A stretch of 7,426 nucleotides of DNA from an uncultured Anaerovibrio sp. (GTDB lineage: Bacteria > Bacillota > Negativicutes > Selenomonadales > Selenomonadaceae). Of the stretch, positions 1-5,677 are shown piece after piece; the stretch's first letter is position 1; each line of letters begins with the position of its first letter. The stretch lies in contig CAAGDY010000048.1 in assembly GCA_900768695.1 (NCBI GenBank), positions 1-7,426 on the forward strand, in the 5' to 3' direction. A program made the position numbers and the translations under genes. The notes beneath the pieces were generated by a model, which ran no database searches, was not told where the DNA came from, and was given only the letters and a program-made list of their open reading frames with translations.

Positions 1-132
1 CGTGAGCTGCCGATTCGTGCTGACTATGTAGGCAAGAATGTACCTACCTCCTCCAAGGAATCCGTCAGTGTTCTCGTAGCCGAGATAGACAATGAGGATA
101 AGGTAGTTATCCGGGAGGAAGCGGAAGCGTAG
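1..132 (+). CDS. pyrR: PyrR bifunctional pyrimidine regulator / uracil phosphoribosyltransferase, C-terminal part
   Basis: Only the last 43 codons are in the window. The fragment begins RELPIRADYVGKNVPTS, which closely matches the end of Bacillus-type PyrR proteins (RELPIRADFVGKNVPTS). The tail that follows is rich in Asp and Glu and ends at TAG 130-132. In the family, PyrR binds pyr mRNA attenuators in response to UMP/UTP and has a weak uracil phosphoribosyltransferase activity. The catalytic PRPP loop lies upstream and is not visible here, so enzymatic competence cannot be judged. Being at the left edge, it may be the first or last gene of a pyrimidine cluster outside the window. Identity is secure because this C-terminal motif is distinctive. 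Confidence 0.9.
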   Translation, partial: RELPIRADYVGKNVPTSSKESVSVLVAEIDNEDKVVIREEAEA

Positions 133-216
133 ATACGCATGAGGCGTATAAAGCCGGATAATTGATAAAAAATGTGAAATGCTGCGCAATACAGCATAGC
201 AGCTGGGGGTAGTCAC
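133..216 (+). other. Short intergenic region with two small hairpins
   Basis: Two perfect 6-bp inverted repeats lie between pyrR and the dehydrogenase gene. The first is ATACGC 133-138 with GCGTAT 144-149 (5-nt loop), starting one base after the pyrR stop codon. The second is ATGCTG 179-184 with CAGCAT 192-197 (7-nt loop), just before the ribosome binding site. Neither is followed by a T-run, so neither looks like a complete intrinsic terminator. No convincing promoter was seen. The dehydrogenase gene may therefore be read through from pyrR, or start from a weak promoter that could not be recognised. Confidence 0.35.
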
Positions 217-1179
217 ATGAAAATCGTGGTTTTGGATGGTTATATGATGGGGCATGGCGATGTTTCCTTTGCACCTGTTGAGGCACTGGGGGAATATACC
301 TATTATGACAGCACGGATTACGCCAATCCGCAGGAAATAATCGAGCGTATTGGTGATGCCGAGGTAATTCTTGTCAATAAAGTACCTATAACGGAGGAAA
401 TTTTTTCCGCCTGCCCTGATTTGAAATTTATTTGTGAAACGGCAACCGGCTATAATAATATCGATTTGCAGTCAGCGTCGGCACATGGTGTCATCGTGTC
501 CAACGTGCCGTCTTACGGCACTGATACGGTGGCTCAGTTTGCCATGGCCCTGCTTCTGGAGATCTGCAATGGCGTAGGGCATCATGCCGCCCAGGTAGCC
601 AATGGGCGCTGGAGCCAGTGCAAATATAACTGCTTCTGGGATTTTTCCAACATCGAGCTGGCGGGCAAGACCGTGGGGATTGTAGGTGCAGGCAGGATTG
701 GCCTGGCCTTTGCCCGTATGGTACAGGCTTTTGGCGCAAATGTTATCGCCGGGCATTCCCGCAGGGTGGGGCAGAAGTTTGCTTATGGGGAATATGTGTC
801 CATGGATGAGCTGTACAGCAGGTCGGATATTATCTCCCTGCATTGTCCGCTGACAGCTGAAACGGAAAAAATGATTAACGCAGATGCTATAGCCGGCATG
901 AAGGATGGCGTCATCCTGATTAATACAAGCCGTGGTCAGCTGGTTGATGAAGAGGCACTGCGTGCGGCTCTTGACAGCGGCAAGGTAAGGGCGGCAGGGC
1001 TTGATGTGGTCAGTGCCGAGCCAATCCTGCCTGACAATCCTCTGCTGGGGGCAAAAAACTGCTTCCTGACACCGCACATGGCCTGGTCAGCTACGGAGGC
1101 GCGACAGCGCCTGATGGATGTGTGTGTTGAGAATGTAAAGGCGTACATGGCAGGCCAGCCCATAAATGTTGTTGGGTGA
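217..1179 (+). CDS. D-2-hydroxyacid dehydrogenase (glycerate/lactate dehydrogenase-like)
   Basis: This is a 320-residue member of the NAD(P)-dependent D-isomer-specific 2-hydroxyacid dehydrogenase family. It should be cytosolic and reversibly reduce a 2-oxoacid such as hydroxypyruvate, glyoxylate or pyruvate. The split substrate-binding domain covers about residues 1-100 and 290-320. The Rossmann domain lies between and carries GAGRIG at 157-162. The catalytic triad is complete: Arg239 (NTSRGQLVD), Glu268 (GLDVVSAEP) and His287 (PHMAW). The substrate loop GYNNID is at 78-83. At the end of the second Rossmann strand the usual acidic residue is replaced by HSRR (180-183), which suggests NADPH preference; this is inference. 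Start: ATG 217 follows GGGGGT at 205-209. The exact substrate cannot be told from sequence, so no gene symbol is given. It sits 44 bases ahead of the next gene and probably shares its transcript. Confidence 0.92.
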   Translation: MKIVVLDGYMMGHGDVSFAPVEALGEYTYYDSTDYANPQEIIERIGDAEVILVNKVPITEEIFSACPDLKFICETATGYNNIDLQSASAHGVIVSNVPSYGTDTVAQFAMALLLEICNGVGHHAAQVANGRWSQCKYNCFWDFSNIELAGKTVGIVGAGRIGLAFARMVQAFGANVIAGHSRRVGQKFAYGEYVSMDELYSRSDIISLHCPLTAETEKMINADAIAGMKDGVILINTSRGQLVDEEALRAALDSGKVRAAGLDVVSAEPILPDNPLLGAKNCFLTPHMAWSATEARQRLMDVCVENVKAYMAGQPINVVG

Positions 1180-1223
1180 TTTTACGAAGGCCTGATTGAT
1201 TTTATCTGAAAGGATGTGTTTTT

Positions 1224-1895
1224 ATGCTGCTGCTTACCTATTACGGACACTCGGCCTTTGCCCTGAATGATGGCAGGCACAAGCTGTTGTTTGACCCATT
1301 TTTTTCGGGCAATCCTGCAGCTACCACTACGGCTGACGTAATAACCTGCAACTATATTCTGGTTTCCCATGGTCATGCCGACCATCTTGGCGATGCGCCT
1401 GCCATTGCGAAGCGCACGGGAGCTATGGTGATTGGCACGCCTGAAATCTTGGAGGCCTGCAGGGCGGAAAACGGCCATGGCATGAACATCGGTGGCAGTG
1501 CTAAATTTGATTTTGGCAGTGTGTATATGACGCAGGCTATTCACAGCAGTGGCGTACCGGGGCTGCTGTCCTGCGGCTTCGTGATAAATATAGCCGGCAG
1601 GAACGTTTATTTTGCCGGTGACACAGCTCTTTTCAGTGATATGGAGCTGATTGGCCGGAGGTTTCAGCTGGATTGTGCCATATTGCCGATTGGCGATAAC
1701 TATACAATGGGCGTTGAGGATGCTGCGTACGCTGTTAAGCTGTTGCAGGCGAAGCACGTAATTCCGGTACATTACAATACATGGCCGGTGATTGAGGCCA
1801 ATCCGGAGAAATTTAAGGATCTGGCTGAAGCAGATTCATCCGCCATAGTGCATATACTGGCTCCTGGCGATGCACTGGATATAGATAAGCTATGA
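1224..1895 (+). CDS. UPF0173-type metal-dependent hydrolase (metallo-beta-lactamase fold)
   Basis: The 223-residue product matches the UPF0173/YtkL-like group of metallo-beta-lactamase-fold proteins, normally about 225 residues. The N-terminal strand contains YYGHSAF (6-12) and LLFDPFFSGNP (21-31). The metal-binding set is complete: H49, H51, D53 and H54 in HGHADHLGD, H107 in AIHSSG, D133 in FAGDTALF and H183 in PVHYNTWP. The fold implies a two-metal hydrolase acting in the cytosol, since no signal peptide is seen. The substrate of this group is unknown and none is proposed here. Start: ATG 1224 follows AAAGGAT at 1209-1215 at good spacing. The stop TGA (1893-1895) overlaps the start of miaA by four bases, so the two are probably translationally coupled. 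Confidence 0.92.
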   Translation: MLLLTYYGHSAFALNDGRHKLLFDPFFSGNPAATTTADVITCNYILVSHGHADHLGDAPAIAKRTGAMVIGTPEILEACRAENGHGMNIGGSAKFDFGSVYMTQAIHSSGVPGLLSCGFVINIAGRNVYFAGDTALFSDMELIGRRFQLDCAILPIGDNYTMGVEDAAYAVKLLQAKHVIPVHYNTWPVIEANPEKFKDLAEADSSAIVHILAPGDALDIDKL

Positions 1896-2905
1896 GTGAA
1901 CCGGGTATGATAAGGGACAGGACACAGCCGAGGGAAAAACTGCTGGTATTGCTGGGGCCTACTGCTTCCGGCAAAACGGCGCTTTCTATCAGGCTGGCAC
2001 AGGCTCTGGGCACGGAGATTATCTCCGGTGATTCCATGCTTGTCTACAGGGGCTTTAATATTGGCACTGCCAAGCCCACATCTGAAGAAATGGCTGGAAT
2101 ACGCCATCACATGATTGATATCCTGCCACCGTATGCCGGCTTTAACCTGATGGATTTTTTGTTGCAGGTCAAAAAGCTCATTACCAGGCTGAACCAGCAG
2201 GGAAAAATCCCTATTCTGGCAGGTGGTACCGGCCTGTATATTCAATCTCTGCTGGAGGGCTATGAGCTGAACCGGCAGAGTGAAGCGCCGGAGTATCGCC
2301 GCCATCTGGAAAGGCTGGCCGAGGAGAGGGGCAGGGAATACGTGCATGACATGCTGGCCAGGGTCAATCCGGAGGCGGCGGCCAGACTGCATGTGAATGA
2401 TTTTCGCCGCATAATACGGGCGTTGGAAGTATATCACATCGGTGGAGAAGAGATTTCCCAGAAAAAATCCAGACAATTGGTTTATGATTCCTATGTGGCT
2501 GGCTTGACATGGCAGCGCTGTAAATTGTATGATAGAATAAATCAACGAGTTGATTTGATGATGTCCCAGGGACTACAGCAGGAAATCAGGCAATTGCTGG
2601 CGGCAGGAGTGCCAGCTGATTCGCAGGCGATGAAGGGGATTGGCTACAAGGAGCTGCTGCCTGTTCTGGCCATGGAGGAAGCTGCACAGGCTGTCAGCAG
2701 CGTATCTGGTCCGGCACAGCTTTCACTGCAGCAGGCGGTAGCTGATATTCAGAAGAACAGCCGTCATTTTGCCAAACGTCAGCTGACCTGGTATCGGCGC
2801 ATGCCATACATACATTGGTATCAGCCTGAGCTTTATCCGGATATGGAGAAATTGGCTGACAATGTGCTGTGGGATGTGCGGCGCTGGCTGGACAGCCGGG
2901 ATTGA
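1892..2905 (+). CDS. miaA: tRNA dimethylallyltransferase (isopentenyl transferase) MiaA
   Basis: MiaA transfers a dimethylallyl group to N6 of A37 in tRNAs that read UNN codons. The P-loop GPTASGKT is at residues 22-29 and is followed by ISGDSMLVYRGFNIGTAKPT (44-63). Asp47 corresponds to the family's catalytic/tRNA-contacting aspartate. Other hallmarks are RHHMID (71-76), GGTGLYIQSL (111-120), the DFRRIIRALEVY helix and GIGYKEL. Near the end comes the RHFAKRQLTWYRR signature. At 337 residues it is about 20 longer than typical members. The extra length is partly an Ala/Ser/Gln-rich stretch before the RHFAKRQ motif and partly a 15-residue N-terminal lead. Start: ATG 1892 overlaps the previous stop as ATGA and has only a weak ribosome binding site. 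ATG 1907 (residue 6) is a possible alternative. miaA immediately upstream of hfq is a widely conserved order. Confidence 0.96.
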   Translation: MSEPGMIRDRTQPREKLLVLLGPTASGKTALSIRLAQALGTEIISGDSMLVYRGFNIGTAKPTSEEMAGIRHHMIDILPPYAGFNLMDFLLQVKKLITRLNQQGKIPILAGGTGLYIQSLLEGYELNRQSEAPEYRRHLERLAEERGREYVHDMLARVNPEAAARLHVNDFRRIIRALEVYHIGGEEISQKKSRQLVYDSYVAGLTWQRCKLYDRINQRVDLMMSQGLQQEIRQLLAAGVPADSQAMKGIGYKELLPVLAMEEAAQAVSSVSGPAQLSLQQAVADIQKNSRHFAKRQLTWYRRMPYIHWYQPELYPDMEKLADNVLWDVRRWLDSRD

Positions 2906-2992
2906 TGCTGTTTCCTGCGTGATTTGGCGGGGCTTTTTCAGGAATGAAAAGATTTGGAGATTCGAGTTTTAGGTAGCTAGGAGAAGAAAATT
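2906..2992 (+). other. miaA-hfq intergenic region with hfq ribosome binding site
   Basis: These 87 bases hold a strong ribosome binding site, AGGAGAAG at 2979-2986, ahead of the hfq ATG at 2993. A 6-bp inverted repeat (TTCCTG 2912-2917 with CAGGAA 2939-2944) encloses a G-rich stretch followed by five Ts. The arms do not form a classical terminator. No clear sigma-70-type promoter was found, so whether hfq has its own promoter here is open. Confidence 0.4.
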
Positions 2993-3241
2993 ATGACAAA
3001 AGCAATTAATTTACAGGATAGTATTTTGAATCAGGTTCGCAAAGAAAATGTCAGCGTTATTATTCATCTGGTAAACGGTTTTCAGATTAAGGGCTTTGTG
3101 AAGGGCTTTGATAATTTTACGGTTATCATGGATTCTTTGGGCAAGCAGCAGCTGGTGTATAAGCATGCTATTTCAACCATTACCATGAGCCGTCCTGTAG
3201 ATAATTTTGAAAAAAAGGCTGAAAATGCCGAGCATGTATAA
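2993..3241 (+). CDS. hfq: RNA chaperone Hfq
   Basis: This 82-residue Sm-like protein forms a hexameric ring that binds small RNAs and mRNAs. The Sm1 motif covers about residues 20-46 (LVNGFQIKGFVKGFDNFTV), and Sm2 is YKHAIST at 56-62. Known RNA-contacting positions are kept: Gln8 and Asp9 (NLQD), Asp40, Phe42, and Tyr56-Lys57-His58 for U-rich 3' ends on the proximal face. The rim reads RKEN (16-19), as in Bacillus Hfq, rather than the arginine-rich RRER of E. coli. This predicts weaker annealing activity (inference). The C-terminal tail is short, charged and probably disordered (64-82). The stop codon overlaps the dut start as TAATG. The gene is more AT-rich than its neighbours, which is common for hfq. 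Confidence 0.98.
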   Translation: MTKAINLQDSILNQVRKENVSVIIHLVNGFQIKGFVKGFDNFTVIMDSLGKQQLVYKHAISTITMSRPVDNFEKKAENAEHV

Positions 3242-3768
3242 TGGAAAGCATGAAGGATAAAGCTGCCGCAGGTAGAGGGTCGGGGCAGGAAGAAAAGCAT
3301 GCTGACGGCGTCAGGCGTCAAAGAGGCTTTGAGGTTGTTTCCGCCTACGCAGAGGTTGGTATTGAGCTGCCGCAGAGAAAGACCGCTGCCAGCGCCGGGT
3401 ATGATATACGTGCCGCGGAAGATGTGACTCTGCCTCCAGGGCAGGTGGTTCTTGTTCCCACCGGGATAAAGGCTTATATGCAGTCTGATGAATATCTTGG
3501 TCTGCATGTCCGCTCCGGCTTTTCAATAAAAAACCGAGTGAGCTGCATAAATAGTCAAGGCGTGATCGATGCTGATTACTACAATAACCCTGATAATGAG
3601 GGGCACATTATGGTGCCCCTTATTAATCATGGGGAAAATATGGTGGAGATTCCCAGTGGAATGCGGATTGCCCAGGGGATTTTTTATCGTTATCTTACCG
3701 TGGATGGTGATGCAGCCGGGCGCGGTACAGGGCGTCAGGGCGGCTTTGGCTCTACAGGAGATAGTTAG
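3241..3768 (+). CDS. dut: dUTP diphosphatase (dUTPase), trimeric family
   Basis: The 175-residue enzyme hydrolyses dUTP to dUMP and pyrophosphate, limiting uracil incorporation into DNA and supplying dUMP for thymidylate synthesis. All five family motifs are visible: I SAGYDIRAAED (51-61), II RSGFSIKN (91-98), III GVIDADY (107-113, with Asp110 as catalytic base and Tyr113 discriminating against ribose), IV GMRIAQGIF (140-148) and V the glycine-rich tail GRQGGFGSTG (164-173). Two features depart from the E. coli enzyme. There is a polar N-terminal extension of about 28 residues. There is also an insertion of about six residues directly after motif III (NNPDNEG region, 115-121). Start: ATG 3241 overlaps the hfq stop by one base and lacks a strong ribosome binding site, so translation probably depends on hfq termination. 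ATG 3250 is an alternative. No start was seen close to the folded domain. Confidence 0.93.
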   Translation: MESMKDKAAAGRGSGQEEKHADGVRRQRGFEVVSAYAEVGIELPQRKTAASAGYDIRAAEDVTLPPGQVVLVPTGIKAYMQSDEYLGLHVRSGFSIKNRVSCINSQGVIDADYYNNPDNEGHIMVPLINHGENMVEIPSGMRIAQGIFYRYLTVDGDAAGRGTGRQGGFGSTGDS

Positions 3769-3770
3769 GT

Positions 3771-5111
3771 ATGGAGATGGGGTTTGATTTGTTTTCGGAG
3801 GCGGCTGCCCGTGAAGAGCGCCGCAGCCAGTCTAAATATGAGCCGCTGGCCCAGCGGATGCGTCCGCGCAATTTTGCTGAGTTTATCGGTCAGGAGGAAG
3901 CCATGGGCGAAGGGCGGTATCTCAGGCGGATGATTGAGCAGGACATGCTTCCCTCCATGATACTTTTTGGCCCGCCCGGCACTGGCAAGACAACCATTGC
4001 CATGATGATTGCCGGCATCACAAACAGTCATTTTAAAAGATTAAATGCTGTTTCCTCCGGGATTGGCGATATACGGCGTATTGTGGATGAGGCGGCTGAG
4101 CAACGGAAATTTTATCAAAAAAGGACGATTGTCTTTATTGACGAGATTCATCGCTTTAACAAGAGCCAGCAGGATGTATTGCTTCCTTATGTTGAGGACG
4201 GCAGGCTGGTTTTGATTGGCGCTACCACGGAAAATCCTTTTTTTGAGGTAAATCATGCACTGTTGAGCAGAGTGCGCATTGTGCGTCTGTCCGCCCTGTC
4301 AGACAGCGATATTCGCAGGATGCTGGAGCAGGCGCTGAATGACTGTGAACGGGGCCTGGGCAGCCGCCATCTTGCCTGTGACGAGGAGGCTATAACTGCC
4401 CTGATACGCCTTTCCGGCGGTGACGGGCGCATGGCGCTGAATCTTTTGGAGCAGGCGGCATCCATGACAGAGGATGGCACGGTCATAGATATGGGTCTTC
4501 TGGAGAATCTCTTTGGAGAGAGGATACAGCATTACGACAAGAAGGGCGATAACCACTATGATACTGTATCTGCATTTATCAAGAGCATGCGCGGCAGTGA
4601 TCCTGACGCGGCCGTGCATTATCTGGCGCGTATGATTGCCGGTGGGGAGGATCCAAATTTTATTGCCCGCCGTGTGGCAATTTGTGCCGCTGAGGATGTA
4701 GGCAACGCTGACCCTATGGCGCTGGTGGTGGCTATGGCGGCTGTGCAGGCCGTACAGTTCGTGGGAATGCCGGAGGGGCGTATTCCCCTGGCTGAAGCTG
4801 TTACCTACGTAGCATCGGCTCCCAAGAGCAATGCCGCATACATGGCTGTCGATGAAGCTCTGGCCGATGTGCGCAGGGCTGATTGCGGCGCTGTGCCATC
4901 CCATCTGCGCGACGCACATTACAAGGGAGCATCAAAGCTGGGACACGGTCTGGATTATATTTATCCCCACGATTACCCCGGCAATTTTACAGAGCAGCAA
5001 TATCTGCCCGACAAGCTGAAAGGCAGGATGTATTATCGTCCGTCTGACAACGGGCGTGAGCATTATATCCGTGAGTATCTGAATAAATGCTGGCCGCAGC
5101 GCAGGCGGTAA
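3771..5111 (+). CDS. rarA: Replication-associated recombination protein RarA (MgsA), AAA+ ATPase
   Basis: This 446-residue clamp-loader-like AAA+ ATPase acts at stalled replication forks, where the family binds SSB and DNA ends. Just before the AAA+ core is LAQRMRPRNFAEFIGQ (26-41). Walker A is GPPGTGKTT (67-75) and Walker B is IVFIDEIHRFNKSQQD (120-135). Sensor 1 is LIGATTENP (148-156). The arginine finger is Arg167 in ALLSR, and sensor 2 is GGDGRMALN (216-224). The C-terminal half includes the MRGSDPDAAVHYLARM, ED(V/I)GNADP and KSNAAY stretches typical of the oligomerisation region. Length is normal for the family. Start: ATG 3771 has AGGAG at 3756-3760 and lies 2 bases after the dut stop. 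The in-frame ATG at 3777 is less well spaced. No terminator follows, so transcription likely continues into the repeat and the small ORF downstream. Confidence 0.97.
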   Translation: MEMGFDLFSEAAAREERRSQSKYEPLAQRMRPRNFAEFIGQEEAMGEGRYLRRMIEQDMLPSMILFGPPGTGKTTIAMMIAGITNSHFKRLNAVSSGIGDIRRIVDEAAEQRKFYQKRTIVFIDEIHRFNKSQQDVLLPYVEDGRLVLIGATTENPFFEVNHALLSRVRIVRLSALSDSDIRRMLEQALNDCERGLGSRHLACDEEAITALIRLSGGDGRMALNLLEQAASMTEDGTVIDMGLLENLFGERIQHYDKKGDNHYDTVSAFIKSMRGSDPDAAVHYLARMIAGGEDPNFIARRVAICAAEDVGNADPMALVVAMAAVQAVQFVGMPEGRIPLAEAVTYVASAPKSNAAYMAVDEALADVRRADCGAVPSHLRDAHYKGASKLGHGLDYIYPHDYPGNFTEQQYLPDKLKGRMYYRPSDNGREHYIREYLNKCWPQRRR

Positions 5112-5125
5112 AAGCACTAGAGACA

Positions 5126-5192
5126 CTTGCATACATACTTGTAGCATATATATCTGCAGCGTATACACCTGCATATACCTGTAGCGTGTGCA
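5126..5192 (+). repeat. Degenerate 15-bp tandem repeat between rarA and the small ORF
   Basis: Five imperfect units of the form CYTGYAGCRTATAYA can be aligned without gaps between them: CTTGCATACATA (5126-5137, lacking three bases), CTTGTAGCATATATA (5138-5152), TCTGCAGCGTATACA (5153-5167), CCTGCATATA (5168-5177, short) and CCTGTAGCGTGTGCA (5178-5192). Short and long units partly alternate. The array also provides a weak promoter-like pair, TTGTAG at 5139-5144 and TATACA at 5162-5167, 17 bases apart. It might therefore be a regulator-binding array or the promoter of the following ORF. Read in the frame of that ORF it would encode a repeating Ala-Tyr pattern, but this part is probably not translated. 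Confidence 0.55.
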
Positions 5193-5198
5193 GGGGGA

Positions 5199-5240
5199 AT
5201 GATTATGAACATAAAAGGAGAATTTTTATGGCGACCATGA
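5199..5240 (+). CDS. Possible 13-codon upstream ORF overlapping the small-protein start
   Basis: ATG at 5199 (or 5205, in the same frame) opens a short frame, MIMNIKGEFLWRP, ending at TGA 5238-5240. AGGGGGA lies just upstream (5192-5198) but is very close to the 5199 start and better placed for 5205. The stop codon overlaps the second possible start (ATG 5237) of the 76-residue ORF as ATGA. Its own codons also span the AAAAGGAG ribosome binding site of that ORF. It could be a coupling or regulatory frame, or chance; nothing but position supports it. Confidence 0.2.
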   Translation: MIMNIKGEFLWRP

Positions 5241-5458
5241 CAGAATCAGAGCTGCGGGCCGGTGTAATTTTTGGCGATGTCAATACCGCTGAATATGTTT
5301 ATATGCCGGCCGGAGAGCTGGGAATGGAAAATCCTGTCTGTGTGTATGAGTGGTCGGCGGGGCGGGAAGACGTGGAGCTAAAAGCGGCCATGAGCATTAT
5401 CCGTCGCCGCAGTCTGCGTCATGTCAGCCACCCGCGGCTGGGAAGAAGTTCATGTTGA
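5228..5458 (+). CDS. Small hypothetical protein, 76 residues
   Basis: I do not recognise this protein. It begins MATMTESELRAGVIFGD, contains VYMPAGELGMENPVCVYEW, and ends in a basic segment with IIRRRSLRHVSHPRLGR and a terminal Cys. The N-terminal two thirds is mildly acidic and the last 25 residues strongly basic. There is no signal peptide or membrane segment. Start: ATG 5228 has an excellent ribosome binding site (AAAAGGAG 5213-5220, 7-base spacing). The frame stays open upstream to ATG 5087 inside rarA, but that start has no comparable site and would translate the tandem repeat. ATG 5237 is a second candidate start. The stop TGA 5456-5458 sits two bases before a strong terminator, so this is the last gene of the unit. 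The basic tail could be a frameshifted end; the neighbouring frame reads RGWEEVHVDEIG before it enters the terminator. Confidence 0.55.
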   Translation: MATMTESELRAGVIFGDVNTAEYVYMPAGELGMENPVCVYEWSAGREDVELKAAMSIIRRRSLRHVSHPRLGRSSC

Positions 5459-5460
5459 TG

Positions 5461-5496
5461 AAATAGGGACTAAAGTAGCATTTAGTCCCTATTTTT
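5461..5496 (+). terminator. Strong intrinsic terminator after the rarA/small ORF unit
   Basis: The perfect 14-bp stem AAATAGGGACTAAA (5461-5474) pairs with TTTAGTCCCTATTT (5481-5494) around the 6-base loop GTAGCA. The descending arm runs into TTTTT (5492-5496), with a further T-run at 5500-5506. The element ends the upstream transcription unit and insulates the metY promoter that starts about 30 bases later. Confidence 0.93.
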
Positions 5497-5522
5497 ATGT
5501 TTTTTTACAAAAAAACGCAATT

Positions 5523-5556
5523 ACCTATTGACATACTAGATAAATAGGTTTAATAT
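5523..5556 (+). promoter_or_regulatory. metY promoter with overlapping inverted-repeat operator
   Basis: A consensus -35 box TTGACA (5528-5533) is followed after 17 bases by TAATAT (5551-5556) as the -10 box; TTTAAT at 5549-5554 is an alternative. A perfect inverted repeat, ACCTATT (5523-5529) and AATAGGT (5543-5549), with 13 bases between the arms, covers the -35 box and most of the spacer. This is where a dimeric repressor would block RNA polymerase. AGGTTT recurs exactly 20 bases further on (5546-5551 and 5566-5571), which may mark a second contact. The arrangement would suit a sulfur-responsive repressor, for example of the Rrf2/CymR type, but the regulator cannot be assigned from this sequence. 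Confidence 0.7.
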
Positions 5557-5608
5557 ACACGCATAAGGTTTGACCACATAAAATTAAAGGATTGAGGAGT
5601 GAAAGGGT

Positions 5609-5677
5609 ATGCAGAGATTAGCAAGACTTTCCGCCTGGCACCAGAGCAATTTTGTCATGTGCAGGGCAGGCAGATGA
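5609..5677 (+). CDS. Putative leader peptide 1 upstream of metY (22 residues)
   Basis: ATG 5609 has a good ribosome binding site, GAGGAG at 5594-5599 with 9-base spacing. It opens a 22-codon frame starting MQRLARLSAWHQSN and ending VMCRAGR before TGA 5675-5677. It lies about 45 bases after the expected transcription start of the metY promoter. The peptide is basic, and its only Cys codon is the fifth before the stop, right after the second Met codon. The stop overlaps the start of the next tiny ORF as ATGA. Size, placement and a late Cys codon resemble leader peptides that sense amino-acid supply by ribosome stalling. No terminator-like hairpin was found downstream, so the mechanism is open. 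It could also be the remains of a larger gene. Confidence 0.45.
   Translation: MQRLARLSAWHQSNFVMCRAGR

Noticed and set aside
1182..2545. Minus-strand frames of 196 and 257 codons opposite the hydrolase and miaA
   Set aside because: They lie antisense to genes with complete catalytic motifs and show no family signature, so they are shadows created by codon bias.
2912..2944. Terminator between miaA and hfq
   Set aside because: The TTCCTG/CAGGAA arms enclose 21 bases and the T5 run lies inside the loop, not after the stem, so it is not a proper intrinsic terminator.
5087..5227. Extended start of the small ORF at ATG 5087, giving 123 residues
   Set aside because: It would begin inside rarA and translate the tandem repeat, with no ribosome binding site, whereas ATG 5228 has an excellent one.
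5424..5527. Alternative frame reading MSATRGWEEVHVDEIGTK at the end of the small ORF
   Set aside because: It looks protein-like for about 18 residues but runs through the terminator stem and has no start signals; kept only as a hint of a possible frameshift in the small ORF.
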